Notes under the pieces: generated by a model
Seen by the model: only the letters and a program-made list of their open reading frames with translations
Database searches by the model: none
What the model was told of the DNA's origin: nothing
Assembly (NCBI GenBank): GCA_030427505.1
Contig: JAUICH010000001.1
Span: 744,001-808,000 of the forward strand
Source of the DNA: Verrucomicrobiia bacterium
Lineage (GTDB): Bacteria; Verrucomicrobiota; Verrucomicrobiia; Verrucomicrobiales; DEV007
Direction of reading: 5' to 3'
Length of the DNA: 64,000 bases
Made by a program: the position numbers and the translations under genes
Shown: piece by piece, positions 22,717 to 32,176 of the stretch
Numbering within the stretch: the stretch's first letter is position 1
Layout: every line of letters starts with the position of its first letter

Positions 22717-23172
22717 ATGACGCGTGACGTAGAAGAAACAGTCTCTTGGGCGGTCAATCAGTGCCGTAAAAAGGGACTCCGGCGGACCAAGGCCATGGAG
22801 GAAGTACTCCGGGCGCTGATCAAAAGCCCGCGCCCTCTGACCCTCGCCAGCTTGGCGGACGAGCCCCGGCTGAAGGAACAGTGCGACCGCGCCACGGTTT
22901 ATCGACTCCTCGTCCGGCTGGAGGAAAACGGCGTCATCCGCCGTCTCGGCCTGCACGACCGGGCGGCCTACTACACCATGAAATACCCCGACGAACACGG
23001 GGACTACCTGATCTGCTCCGAGTGCGGCAACATCGAGGAGTTGGACATCCACTGCCCGGTGGAAGAACTCGAAGAAGAAATCGCCGAAAAATCCGGCTAC
23101 CAGCGTCTCTATCACGAGCTGGAATTCTTCGGCGTGTGCCCGGGGTGTGTGGAGAAGGCGGGGGTGGAATAA
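22717..23172 (+). CDS. Fur-family transcriptional regulator
   Basis: The 151-residue protein has an N-terminal winged helix (LRRTKAMEEVLRALIKS, DRATVYRLLVRLEENGVI) and a C-terminal dimerisation domain with two CxxC pairs, ICSECG and CPGC, which hold the structural zinc. HGDYLICSECG replaces the usual H-H-D-H-x-x-C pattern, so part of the regulatory metal site is altered. Whether it is Fur, Zur or PerR cannot be decided. It probably represses its targets with a bound metal; the inverted repeat upstream may be its own operator. Confidence 0.9.
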   Translation: MTRDVEETVSWAVNQCRKKGLRRTKAMEEVLRALIKSPRPLTLASLADEPRLKEQCDRATVYRLLVRLEENGVIRRLGLHDRAAYYTMKYPDEHGDYLICSECGNIEELDIHCPVEELEEEIAEKSGYQRLYHELEFFGVCPGCVEKAGVE

Positions 23173-23336
23173 TCCGCCCTTTGCCTGTTCATAAGAACAG
23201 ATTTTCCTTGCCTGCCAGCGAGCCTTTCTGGTATTTGTTCGCGCGATGAAGTGGACGGTGTCACGGACCTCCGTGTCCAAGACAAACCTTGAGGAGAGGA
23301 TTGTAGAAACATTAGCGATCGTATAGTTTTCCCGCC

Positions 23337-23747
23337 GTGACCGTTACTGAAGACCGCATCGGGTTGTTGCAGAGCAATGAAACCTTTGGGGGAGCTCCCG
23401 TGGAAACTCTGGAGCAACTGGCCGATGTGTGCACGGAGCAGGACTGCAAGGCGGGCGAGGTCTTGATCCAGCAGGGCAAGCGGGGCGGTCATCTTTATAT
23501 CGCGCGGTCCGGTCAGTACCGGGTTTATGTCACTGAGGAAGGGATTCAGCGGGAACTGGCGGTGCTGGGCCGGGGCTCGGTGTTTGGTGAAATTGGGGTG
23601 GTGTCGGGCGTCGTGGCCACGGCCAGCGTGGAAGCCATCACGGATGGCCAGTTGCTGGTGATGAACGAGAACGACTTCCACCACGTCATGTATCATTCGC
23701 CCATGCTGGCGGAGTCGGTATTGCGCGCCATGCAGCGCTATCTTTGA
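23337..23747 (+). CDS. stand-alone cyclic-nucleotide-binding-fold protein
   Basis: This 136-residue protein is little more than a cNMP-binding domain: the start is a GTG, then residues about 10-120 form the beta-roll, with GEVLIQQGKRGGHLYIARSG and VFGEIGVVSGVVATASVEA. The latter is the phosphate-binding cassette, but its usual Arg is missing (VVAT replaces PRxA), so cAMP binding is doubtful. There is no DNA-binding domain, so it is not a CRP-type regulator. A similar protein with the Arg lies at 54639. It may act as a subunit of another protein. Confidence 0.8.
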   Translation: MTVTEDRIGLLQSNETFGGAPVETLEQLADVCTEQDCKAGEVLIQQGKRGGHLYIARSGQYRVYVTEEGIQRELAVLGRGSVFGEIGVVSGVVATASVEAITDGQLLVMNENDFHHVMYHSPMLAESVLRAMQRYL

Positions 23748-23855
23748 GCCTGTTGCCGCCCGCGTATTAGCGGGGCTTCGGACACGCAGACGCGTAAGGG
23801 CGGGGTGGCAGCGGAGGCTTGCACAGTGGCGGCAGGCTGCTTATGTCTTGCCTCC

Positions 23856-24560
23856 ATGAAAAACTTCCACATTCTCAGTCTCCTCACTGCCGCTGGTCTT
23901 CTGGCCAGTTGCGATCAGCAATCCGCGCCCGCCCCGGAAGAGGGCGGCGAAGCCGGTAGCGGCGCTCCCGCCGCCGCGGAGGAAATGACGGTCCTGTATG
24001 ATGGCTCGTCGCTCGACGCCTTTGTCATGGACACCGAAGGCGGTTGGAAGATTGACGAAGAGGGTCTGCTCACGCCCGCCGTGGAAAAGAGCAAGTACAT
24101 CTGGACGGCTGAAGAATACGGCGACTTCGTCCTGGAGCTGGAATTCAAGATGTCCGAAAACTGCAACAGTGGCGTTTTCTTCCGCACCGACCCGGCGAAT
24201 CCCGTGCAGGGTGGTTTCGAAATCCAGGTGTTCGACTCCCACGCCAAGGAGGTGCTGGACAAGCACGACTGCGGCGCGCTGTATGACGCCAAGGAACCCG
24301 CCGTGAATGCCGCCAAGGCTCCGGGCGAATGGAACCAGCTGAAGCTGACCGTGCAGGGCCCCAAAGTGGTGGTGGTCCTGAACGGGCAGACCACTCTGGA
24401 CGTGAGCCTGGACGACTGGGACACGGCGGGCATGAATCCTGACGGTACCAAAAACAAGTTCACCACCGCTCTGAAAGACCTGCCCCGCACCGGCAAGATC
24501 GGTCTCCAGGAACACGGTCACCCCGTGTGGTACCGGAACATCAAGATCAAGGCCCTCTAA
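23856..24560 (+). CDS. DUF1080 (3-keto-disaccharide hydrolase) domain lipoprotein
   Basis: The ATG used gives 234 residues with a type II signal: LTAAGLLASC, lipobox Cys at residue 19. An upstream in-frame start is rejected because it would bury the signal. After a Glu/Gly/Ala linker, the DUF1080 jelly-roll starts at about residue 45: VLYDGSSLDAFVM, then FVLELEFKMSENCNSGVFFRT, GGFEIQVFD and GKIGLQEHGHPVWYRNIKI, the typical closing motif. The domain is very common in Planctomycetes and Verrucomicrobia; it binds or hydrolyses carbohydrates at the outer or inner membrane surface. A terminator follows. Confidence 0.92.
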   Translation: MKNFHILSLLTAAGLLASCDQQSAPAPEEGGEAGSGAPAAAEEMTVLYDGSSLDAFVMDTEGGWKIDEEGLLTPAVEKSKYIWTAEEYGDFVLELEFKMSENCNSGVFFRTDPANPVQGGFEIQVFDSHAKEVLDKHDCGALYDAKEPAVNAAKAPGEWNQLKLTVQGPKVVVVLNGQTTLDVSLDDWDTAGMNPDGTKNKFTTALKDLPRTGKIGLQEHGHPVWYRNIKIKAL

Positions 24561-24613
24561 GCCCGGTCATTTACGCTCGCACCGGGAAACCGGTGCGTGT
24601 ATTGCTTTCATTT

Positions 24614-24648
24614 AAGGCCGCGCGGACGATCGGCTGCGCGGCCTTTTT
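24614..24648 (+). terminator. Rho-independent terminator after the DUF1080 gene
   Basis: AAGGCCGCGC (24614-24623) pairs with GCGCGGCCTT (24636-24645), ten pairs, with the second arm running into TTTTT. It is 50 bases downstream of the stop codon and separates this unit from the following membrane protein. Confidence 0.88.
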
Positions 24649-24669
24649 CGTACCCACTTTCTATCCGTT

Positions 24670-26106
24670 ATGCTGAACGCTATCTGGTTCGGACTCCTCG
24701 TTGCCGGTTTTCTCGTGGCCAGCCTGATGGGCCGCCTGGAGGGAGAGACCGGTGTGGTGTCGGTGGCGTTCAAGTCCGCTGAAACCGCCGTCATAGGGTT
24801 GGCTTTGCCCTTGGGCGCGAAGATGATGCTGTTCCTGGGCCTGATGCGCATCGCGGAAAAGGCTGGGCTGGTGCAGATCCTGGCGCGCCTGATTCGCCCG
24901 ATCATGACCCGGCTGTTTCCGGACGTTCCCGCCGAGCACCCGGCCATGGGCTCCATGATTCTGAACATGGCGGCGAACATGCTGGGCCTGGGTAACGCGG
25001 CCACCCCGCTGGGTCTCCGCGCCATGCAGCAGCTGGAGGAACTGAACCGGCACAAGGGCACGGCGACCAACGCCATGTGCACCTTCCTCGCGATCAATAC
25101 CAGTTCGGTCACGCTGATTCCCGTGAGCGCCATTGCGTTGCTGTCCGCCGGTGGCGTGCCGGAACCGACCCGGATCATCGGGTCCGCGATCCTCGCCACC
25201 CTTTGCTCCACGACCGTGGCGATCCTTGCGGTAAAGATCTTTGAAAAGTGGCCCGCCTTTTCCGTGGGGCGAGCCTTGGAACAGGCGAAGAAAGAGTCTG
25301 CTTCAGCGAAAGCAGAAACCGGAACCACGGGAGATCCGGAAGAAGAGCTTCCGTCTGAAGGGCGCCTGTCTTTGAGTAAGAAGCAGTGGATCGGGATTTC
25401 GGTGTTGGGGCTGGTCTGTGTGCTGGTCTTGGCGTGCCAGTTGCTGCCCGAGCAGCGCCAAGAGGTTCTCGACCGCACGGGGTTGGGAGAGATGATCCGG
25501 GTGCAAGAGGCCGCCGCCGCTCCTCCCGCAACACACGGCGAAGAGGCGGACGAGCAACTGCCCTGGTGGAACTGGCGGGAAGTGCTTGATGGCATCTCGG
25601 TGACCACCGTTCCGCTGCTTTTCATCGTTTTCCTGGGCTTTGGTGCCATCCGGAAAGTGAAGCTGTTTGAAGAGTTCGTGGAAGGGGCGAAGGAGGGTTT
25701 TGGCGTCGCGGTGCGCATCATGCCGTACCTGGTGGCCATGTTGGTGGCGATGGCGGTATTCCGGGATTCCGGGGCGCTCATGCTGGTGCAGTGGGCTTTG
25801 GCCCCGGTATTGAACGCGCTGGGATTCCCCGTGGAATTGCTGCCTTTGGCCTTGATGCGGCCGCTGACCGGAGGCGGTTCCATCGGGATTGTGGCGGACC
25901 TGGCGAATAACCCGGAGGTCAGCGAATCCGTGAAACTCATGGGTGCCACCATGCTGGGCTCCACGGAGACCACGCTGTATGTGCTGGCGGTGTATTTCGG
26001 TTCCGTGAGCATTCGGCGGACGCGGCACGCGCTGCCCGCGGGGTTGCTGGCGGACGTGGCGGGAATCGTCGCGGCCGTAGTGATCAGCCGGGCGCTGTTT
26101 GGCTGA
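24670..26106 (+). CDS. fused SpmA-SpmB (spore maturation/nucleoside recognition domain) membrane protein
   Basis: The 478 residues consist of two related membrane halves. Residues 1-200 are SpmA-like (LALPLGAKMMLFLGLMRIAEKAGL, NMAANMLGLGNAATPLGLRAM). Residues about 310-478 are SpmB-like (TVPLLFIVFLGFGAI, RPLTGGGSIGIVAD, LGSTETTLYVLAVYFG). In Bacillus these are two proteins needed for spore core dehydration, but fused versions occur in many non-sporulating Gram-negative bacteria. A charged, Ala/Pro-rich soluble linker with one extra membrane segment joins the halves. The substrate, if it is a transporter, is unknown. Confidence 0.9.
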   Translation: MLNAIWFGLLVAGFLVASLMGRLEGETGVVSVAFKSAETAVIGLALPLGAKMMLFLGLMRIAEKAGLVQILARLIRPIMTRLFPDVPAEHPAMGSMILNMAANMLGLGNAATPLGLRAMQQLEELNRHKGTATNAMCTFLAINTSSVTLIPVSAIALLSAGGVPEPTRIIGSAILATLCSTTVAILAVKIFEKWPAFSVGRALEQAKKESASAKAETGTTGDPEEELPSEGRLSLSKKQWIGISVLGLVCVLVLACQLLPEQRQEVLDRTGLGEMIRVQEAAAAPPATHGEEADEQLPWWNWREVLDGISVTTVPLLFIVFLGFGAIRKVKLFEEFVEGAKEGFGVAVRIMPYLVAMLVAMAVFRDSGALMLVQWALAPVLNALGFPVELLPLALMRPLTGGGSIGIVADLANNPEVSESVKLMGATMLGSTETTLYVLAVYFGSVSIRRTRHALPAGLLADVAGIVAAVVISRALFG

Positions 26107-26172
26107 TATGCGTCCCCCGAAACGGGATCGCGGGGCTTGAAAACCGGGCGGAAGTCAGGCCATGATCCGGGC

Positions 26173-29100
26173 ATGATACCCCCGCATCTGACTTCGGTGC
26201 TCCGCCACGGACCGGTCATCGCTTTCGCCACGGTCGCGGCACTGCCATTCGCGGCCAGGGCCGCCGATCTGGAAACCAACGCCAAACACGCCCGCGCCTT
26301 TGAGAAACATCAGCTTTCCACGGAGTTTTTCTCCGAGGGCGCTTCCTTTGACGACCTGAACCAGGACGGCCACAACGACCTGGTTTCCGGTCCCTACGCC
26401 TACCTGGGGCCGGACTATTTGGAGAAGCTGGAGATTTATCCGCCGCAGCCCTTTAACCCCTCCGGATACTCCGACAATTTCTTTTCCTACACCTACGACT
26501 TCAACGGAGACGGCTGGGTGGACGTTTTGGTATTCGGATTTCCGGGGAAGGACGCCTCATGGTTCCAGAACCCAGGGGCGGAGGGTCAGAGCCAGGGCGC
26601 CCATTGGCGGCGGCATGTGGTGTTCGACGTGGTGGACAATGAGTCGCCGACTTTTACCGACCTGACGGGCGACGGAAAGCCGGAGATCGTCTGCTCCACC
26701 GGTGGGGTCTTCGGGTACGTGACGCCGGATTGGAGCGCACCGGAAAAGCCCTGGACCTTTCACCCCATTTCCCCTCCGAACGTGGCCGGGGCCAGGTTCA
26801 CGCATGGCCTGGGTGTGGGTGACGTGAATGGCGACGGCCGGATGGACCTGCTGGAAAAGAACAACTGGTGGGAACAGCCCGAGTCCCTGGAGGGGGACCC
26901 GGTTTGGAAAGGCCGGAAGATTTCTTTCTCCACCCGGGGCGGTTCCCAGATGTTCGCCTACGACTTTGATGGCGACGGCGACAATGACATCCTGACCGCT
27001 CTGGTGGCCCACGGCTATGGGTTGGCCTGGTACGAGCAGATCGCCGAACAGGATGGAACGAAGGGTTTCGTGCAGCACCTCATCATGGGGGAAAGCGCGG
27101 CTGACAATCCCTACGGCGTCTGCTTCAGCCAGCCGCACGCGGTGGACTTGGCGGACGTGGATGGGGACGGCGTGCTGGACGTGGTCACCGGAAAGCGCCG
27201 CTGGGCGCACAACGGACACGATCCGGGCGGGAACGACCCGGCAGTCCTCTACTGGTTCCGCACGGTCCGGCAGGGCGACGCTCCGAAAAGCGGGGCAGTC
27301 GAGTTTGTGCCCTATGAAATCGACGACCATTCGGGCGTCGGAGTCGATGTGGTGGCGGAAGACATCACCGGAGACGGTTTGGTCGATATCTTAGTGGGAA
27401 ATAAGTACGGCACCTTCATCCATGTGCAGAAGGCCGGAGCGGAAGGCGAAGATTCCTTCTCCGGAAAGCTGCCCCTGCAACCCCCGGTGCGGCAGGATTT
27501 CGTTGAGAATGGCCAGACGCCGGAGGAGGCGCTGAAACGCCTTTCCCTTTACGAAGGTTTCAACAAAGAGCTGATCGTCTCGGAACCGGACCTGGTGCAG
27601 CCCGTGGCGATGACGATCGATGCCCGCGGCCGGCTCTGGGTGGCGGAAGCGATTTCTTACCCTATTCGGCAGCCGGAAGGCGAAGGGAAGGACCGGATAC
27701 TGATCTTCGAAGACGCGGACGGAAACGGCTCCTTCGAGACGCGAAAAGTGTTCATGGAAGGCCTGAACCTGGTGAGCGGCCTGGAGGTAGGTTTCGGGGG
27801 TGTCTGGGTAGGCGCCGCGCCTGAGTTTCTTTTCATCCCGGATCAAGATGGAGACGACGTTCCCGACGGCGAGCCAGAAGTGCTGCTGGATGGCTGGGCC
27901 TTCAATGACACGCACGAAACCTTGAACGCCTTCAACTGGGGACCGGACGGCTGGCTCTATGGCTGCCATGGGGTGTTCAATCACAGCAATATCGGTAATC
28001 CGGGAACGCCCGATGCGGAGCGCACGCCGATGAACGCGGGCGTATGGCGGTACCATCCGCTGCGCCACGAGTTCGAAGTGTTCGCCTGGGGTTCCAGCAA
28101 TCCCTGGGGCGTGGACTTCAACGACCAGGGGCAGGCCTTCATTACCGCCTGCGTGATTCCTCATCTTTATCACGTCATCCAGGGGGCGCGTTACCAGCGG
28201 CAGGCGGGCACGCACTTCAATCCCTTCGTGTTCGATGACATCAAGACCATCGCCGATCACCTGCACTTCGTGGGAGACATCAAGGACCACGCCCACTGGG
28301 GCGGTCATGCGCCAGCCGCGCCGGCGGATACCCTTTCCTCTGGGGGTGGGCACGCCCACTGCGGGCTTTCGATCTACCTGGGCGACAACTTTCCGGATCA
28401 GTTCCGGGGCCGGCTCTTGTTTAACAACCTGCACGGCCATTGCATGAATCAGGATGGCCTGACGCGGGAGGGTTCCGGGTATATCGGCCGCCACTACCCG
28501 GAGTTCATGATGTCGAACGACCGCTGGCACATGGGCATAGCCCTGCGCTACGGACCTGACGGGGGCCTGTTCCAGATCGACTGGTACGACCAGCAGGTCT
28601 GCCACCGGCGCGACCCGGAGATTTGGGACCGCAGCAATGGCCGCCTTTACAAATACACCTACGGAAATCCCGAGCCGGTGAAGGTAAATCTGGCCGCGCT
28701 GAGCGATGGCGAACTGGCGGACCTGATGACCCATCGCAACGACTGGTATGTGCGCGTGGCGCGGCGTCTTTTGCAGGAACGCGCCGCCGCCGGGACCCTG
28801 GAGGGTGAGGTGGCAGTTACCAAACTGAACGCGCTGCTGAAAGACCATCCAGACGAAACGCGGCGGCTCCGAGCCATGTGGGCGCTACACGCGATGGACA
28901 AACTACCGGAGCCTGAGTTGGTGGCCTTGTTAGGTGACGAAGGCGAATACGTCCGCGGGTGGAGCCTCCAGCTCATGGGCGAAGACGGGACCGTTTCGGA
29001 GGAAGGACTGAAGCGGAGTGTCGAGCTGGCTAAGTCAGACCTTTCACCCGTGGTTCGCCTCTACCTGGCGGCTCTGCTCCAGCGTCTGCCGCTGGGCGAC

Positions 29101-30861
29101 CGCTGGGAGATCGCGGAAAGCCTGGCCGCTCACAAAGAGGACGCGGAGGATCACAATCTGCCGCTGATGTTGTGGTACGGGGTGGAGCCGCTGGTGCCGG
29201 AGAATCCCGGACGGGCCCTGAGCCTGGCGGCGGGATCGAAGATTCCGAAAGTGACAAACTTTATCTATCGCCGCCTGTCGGTGGAACCGGAGGGACGGGA
29301 AACGCTTCTCAGCCAAGCCGCGAAGTGGAAGGACAAACCGGAAGCCCAAACCGCCATCGTGGCCGAACTGGCGTCGATGCTGCGCGAGCGGGCCTCGGTG
29401 CCCATGCCGCCCTTCTGGGAGCCTGCTTATGATATTCTGAAAACCATCGAGGATCCGGAGCACCGGCGGAACCTGGAGCTACTGGGCATCAAGTTTGGAG
29501 ACCGGCGCTTGCTGCCCCGCTTCCGGGAAATCGTCTCGGATACCCGCGCGGACCTGGCCGAACGCGAAGCCGCGCTGGAGATCCTGCTCACGGCCAAGGA
29601 CGAAGAATCCGTCCCCGTATTCCACGAGATCATCCAGGGCCCCGAGACCCCGCTCAAGGAGAAGGTCATTCGCGGGCTGGCCGCCTTTACCGATGAGAAG
29701 ACTCCGGAGGTTTTGCTCAGCCAGTATGAAAATCTCAGCGAAGTGGAACGGGCGGACGCGGTGACCACTCTGGCTTCTAACAAGACCTACGCCCTGGCCC
29801 TACTGGAAGCGGTTGGCGCGGAGCGGATTCCGCGAGCGGACTTGGGAGCCTTCACCGCCCGGCAGCTTCGGACATACAAGGATGCCGCCATCAACGAAGC
29901 CACTGCCAAGCATTGGGGGTCCGTGGGCGAAACATCGAAGGAAAAGAAAGCGGAGATGGAAGCCTACAAGAAGAAGCTGGGCGGCAAGGTGCTGGCCTCG
30001 GCGGACCTGGGGAATGGCCGCCGCCTGTTTAACCAGACCTGCTATGCCTGTCACCGCCTCTTTGGTGAAGGCAATACCGTGGGCCCCGACATCACGGGGT
30101 CCAACCGGGCGAACCTGGACTATCTCCTCGAAAACATCATCGATCCCAGCGGCGTGGTCGGGAAAGACTACCGGCTAACCGTCATCAACACCAAAGACGG
30201 ACGGGTCATTTCCGGCATGGTCCGCAAAGAAAATGAAAGCGCCCTGACCGTGGCCATGGTGGGGGGCGATGAAGTTGTGCTGCCCATAGCGGAAGTGAAG
30301 GACCGGGAAGCCCTGCGCTTTTCCATGATGCCGGAAGGTATTCTGAAACCTTTCGACGACGCCCAGGTGCGCGATCTGATTGCTTACCTGCAAAGCCCCA
30401 AGCAAGTAGCCCTGACTGAGCCAGGCGAGATCCGGCTACAGGGTGAGAATCTGAAGATCGAAAAGTCGGCTGGTACGGTGCGGCCGCAGGGAATGGCGCA
30501 CTTCCCGAAGGACAAGTGGGAAGGAGATTCTCACCTGTGGTGGACCGGAGCCAAGCCTGGTGACGAATTGGAGATCGCGTTCGAGGTTCCCGAAACCGGT
30601 TCCTTCGAAATGAGCGTGGTCATGACCAAGGCGAAGGACTACGGGATCGTGGACCTCAGCCTGGATGGAGACATCAGTCTCTTGAAAAACTATGACCTGT
30701 TTAACGCCCCGGATGTGATTACCACGGGAGAAGTCTCGCTCGGCCAGCAGGATCTTACGGCCGGAGCGCATACCCTTCGGGTGAAGATGGTGGGAACCAA
30801 TCCCAAAGCGTTGGCGCGTTACATGTTTGGTCTGGACTCCTTGCGCTTGATGAAGCGCTGA
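26173..30861 (+). CDS. giant secreted PVC-type dehydrogenase/haem protein
   Basis: From the ATG at 26173 the protein has 1562 residues and a signal peptide (FATVAALPFAARA). Domains in order: seven FG-GAP/VCBS units with DxNxDG calcium loops (DLNQDGHNDL, DFNGDGWVDV, DVDGDGVLDV and so on, about 45-420); a PVC-type membrane-bound dehydrogenase propeller (VQPVAMTIDARGRLWVAEAISYP onwards, about 460-830); HEAT repeats (about 870-1240); a cytochrome c-like haem site CYACH, Cys1290 to His1294, with NTVGPDITGSNR; and a C-terminal sugar-binding-like sandwich. It probably oxidises extracellular sugars and passes electrons to haem. A TTG start 12 codons upstream is less likely. Confidence 0.92.
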   Translation: MIPPHLTSVLRHGPVIAFATVAALPFAARAADLETNAKHARAFEKHQLSTEFFSEGASFDDLNQDGHNDLVSGPYAYLGPDYLEKLEIYPPQPFNPSGYSDNFFSYTYDFNGDGWVDVLVFGFPGKDASWFQNPGAEGQSQGAHWRRHVVFDVVDNESPTFTDLTGDGKPEIVCSTGGVFGYVTPDWSAPEKPWTFHPISPPNVAGARFTHGLGVGDVNGDGRMDLLEKNNWWEQPESLEGDPVWKGRKISFSTRGGSQMFAYDFDGDGDNDILTALVAHGYGLAWYEQIAEQDGTKGFVQHLIMGESAADNPYGVCFSQPHAVDLADVDGDGVLDVVTGKRRWAHNGHDPGGNDPAVLYWFRTVRQGDAPKSGAVEFVPYEIDDHSGVGVDVVAEDITGDGLVDILVGNKYGTFIHVQKAGAEGEDSFSGKLPLQPPVRQDFVENGQTPEEALKRLSLYEGFNKELIVSEPDLVQPVAMTIDARGRLWVAEAISYPIRQPEGEGKDRILIFEDADGNGSFETRKVFMEGLNLVSGLEVGFGGVWVGAAPEFLFIPDQDGDDVPDGEPEVLLDGWAFNDTHETLNAFNWGPDGWLYGCHGVFNHSNIGNPGTPDAERTPMNAGVWRYHPLRHEFEVFAWGSSNPWGVDFNDQGQAFITACVIPHLYHVIQGARYQRQAGTHFNPFVFDDIKTIADHLHFVGDIKDHAHWGGHAPAAPADTLSSGGGHAHCGLSIYLGDNFPDQFRGRLLFNNLHGHCMNQDGLTREGSGYIGRHYPEFMMSNDRWHMGIALRYGPDGGLFQIDWYDQQVCHRRDPEIWDRSNGRLYKYTYGNPEPVKVNLAALSDGELADLMTHRNDWYVRVARRLLQERAAAGTLEGEVAVTKLNALLKDHPDETRRLRAMWALHAMDKLPEPELVALLGDEGEYVRGWSLQLMGEDGTVSEEGLKRSVELAKSDLSPVVRLYLAALLQRLPLGDRWEIAESLAAHKEDAEDHNLPLMLWYGVEPLVPENPGRALSLAAGSKIPKVTNFIYRRLSVEPEGRETLLSQAAKWKDKPEAQTAIVAELASMLRERASVPMPPFWEPAYDILKTIEDPEHRRNLELLGIKFGDRRLLPRFREIVSDTRADLAEREAALEILLTAKDEESVPVFHEIIQGPETPLKEKVIRGLAAFTDEKTPEVLLSQYENLSEVERADAVTTLASNKTYALALLEAVGAERIPRADLGAFTARQLRTYKDAAINEATAKHWGSVGETSKEKKAEMEAYKKKLGGKVLASADLGNGRRLFNQTCYACHRLFGEGNTVGPDITGSNRANLDYLLENIIDPSGVVGKDYRLTVINTKDGRVISGMVRKENESALTVAMVGGDEVVLPIAEVKDREALRFSMMPEGILKPFDDAQVRDLIAYLQSPKQVALTEPGEIRLQGENLKIEKSAGTVRPQGMAHFPKDKWEGDSHLWWTGAKPGDELEIAFEVPETGSFEMSVVMTKAKDYGIVDLSLDGDISLLKNYDLFNAPDVITTGEVSLGQQDLTAGAHTLRVKMVGTNPKALARYMFGLDSLRLMKR

Positions 30862-30943
30862 AGTCTGCTTTAGACATACGTGTCCTGTTGTTGCACCTCT
30901 CTTTATCCTCAACCCAAGCACCCAGTTTCCTGGTCGCATAGGC

Positions 30944-31942
30944 ATGAAAAAGTTTCTGATCCTTCTCGTCTTGGCCGCCGTGGTGGCTGGGAGCATCATT
31001 TTCTACGACCCCTACCTGAAGCCTTACCTCGGGCCCGCGGTGGACGCGGTGAAAACGTTCGTGGCGAATTTGGGCAACCAGCTTCCCAAGAAAGAGGACG
31101 GCGAAGTGCCGGACCCATTCCAGCCACTGGAACCCGATTCGCCAGCGTCCACCGATCCGTTCCCGGCTCCCATGCCTGAAGTGGCCAGCCGGCCCGGTTC
31201 TCCGCCGTCTCCGGCCCGGCCCGCCGGACCGCCCAAGTCCGAACTGGACCGGATAGTGGAAGAAATGTATCCCATGCCGTCATTTCTGCCCCTGATGCAG
31301 ATCGTGGACAATTGGCAAAAGGTTCCGGAAAGGGCCTTTCCCGAGTCGGTTCAGTTGCGGGAACGTCTGACCTTCAAGCTGGTCACGAACGGTCAAATCG
31401 TGGGTTCGAGTTTTGCGCCCATCGGTACCATGGTGAAACCCGTTCGTCTGGATGGCGAAGTACTCACCGTGGCGAATTTGGCTAACGAGTCGATGACAAA
31501 CACGATTCATGTAGACAGCACCAACTTTAAGGAACTGATCCAAAGCCGGTATGATGAATACGTAAGTGGCGCTTTCCAGCGGGTGGCGGCCCTTAGGCAA
31601 AAGGAACGGGCCAAGCTGGCGCGGACGCCGCAAGTCGTGGAGCGCATGGCGAAGGTGTCCGGTGCCTGGCACGATCCCGGCGATCCGCGCTTTGTGCCCG
31701 TGAAGGCCAGTCTCGCGGCCGGCGAGGTCAAGGCCGTGCAGCTCAACGAAGCGAAAAAGTTCCGCTGGAATGGTTCGGAGAAAATCAATGGAGACCGCTA
31801 CCGGGGCACATTCGATACCGTGACCGTCCACTTTGAGGTGAACACCATTTTCGGAATGTTTCCGAACACCCTGAAGTGCCTCCTGAAAGACGGAAAGGTG
31901 GAAGGCTGGATCGATCCCGTGACCGAGGAGGAGAAGATTTGA
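30944..31942 (+). CDS. single-pass anchored protein of unknown function
   Basis: This 332-residue protein begins with one hydrophobic segment (FLILLVLAAVVAGSIIFY, residues 4-21) that anchors it in the membrane, followed by a Pro/Ser/Asp-rich linker (about 50-105). The C-terminal 225 residues look folded and soluble (LREKLTFKLV-like strands, RWNGSEKINGDRYRGTF), presumably in the periplasm. I do not recognise the family. It follows the giant haem protein by 82 bases in the same direction and might share its transcript. Confidence 0.7.
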   Translation: MKKFLILLVLAAVVAGSIIFYDPYLKPYLGPAVDAVKTFVANLGNQLPKKEDGEVPDPFQPLEPDSPASTDPFPAPMPEVASRPGSPPSPARPAGPPKSELDRIVEEMYPMPSFLPLMQIVDNWQKVPERAFPESVQLRERLTFKLVTNGQIVGSSFAPIGTMVKPVRLDGEVLTVANLANESMTNTIHVDSTNFKELIQSRYDEYVSGAFQRVAALRQKERAKLARTPQVVERMAKVSGAWHDPGDPRFVPVKASLAAGEVKAVQLNEAKKFRWNGSEKINGDRYRGTFDTVTVHFEVNTIFGMFPNTLKCLLKDGKVEGWIDPVTEEEKI

Positions 31943-31984
31943 CTCAAAGTGACTGTCCTCAGCGGGAATTCGTCATCGTTTTTT

Positions 31985-32126
31985 GAACCACGGAGGTTAC
32001 GGAGAACACAGAGAGATGGCTGGGAAGCTGGCGCTTTTTCTTCACGGACGGTCCAGATGGCGCGGGAGTAACCAAGCCCCGCAACCAAGAAAACGATATC
32101 GGTGCTACCCGCGGAATCTGTGGTTC
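31985..32126. repeat. dispersed repeat with GAACCAC/GTGGTTC ends
   Basis: The 142-base unit begins GAACCACGGAGG and ends AATCTGTGGTTC; the outer seven bases are exact complements. It contains ACGGAGAACACAGAGAGATGG, close to the lon-end unit at 15867-16045. It lies in a 234-base gap between two genes and codes for nothing. Confidence 0.65.
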
Positions 32127-32176
32127 GTGAGCGAGTAGCGAATGTTGGGTGAGTATTTTTAACCAGAAATCCTTAA

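Noticed and set aside
21148-23280. 710-residue minus-strand ORF
   Set aside because: It is antisense to OsmC, the aldo/keto reductase and the Fur-family gene, each clearly real; the composition is that of a shadow frame.
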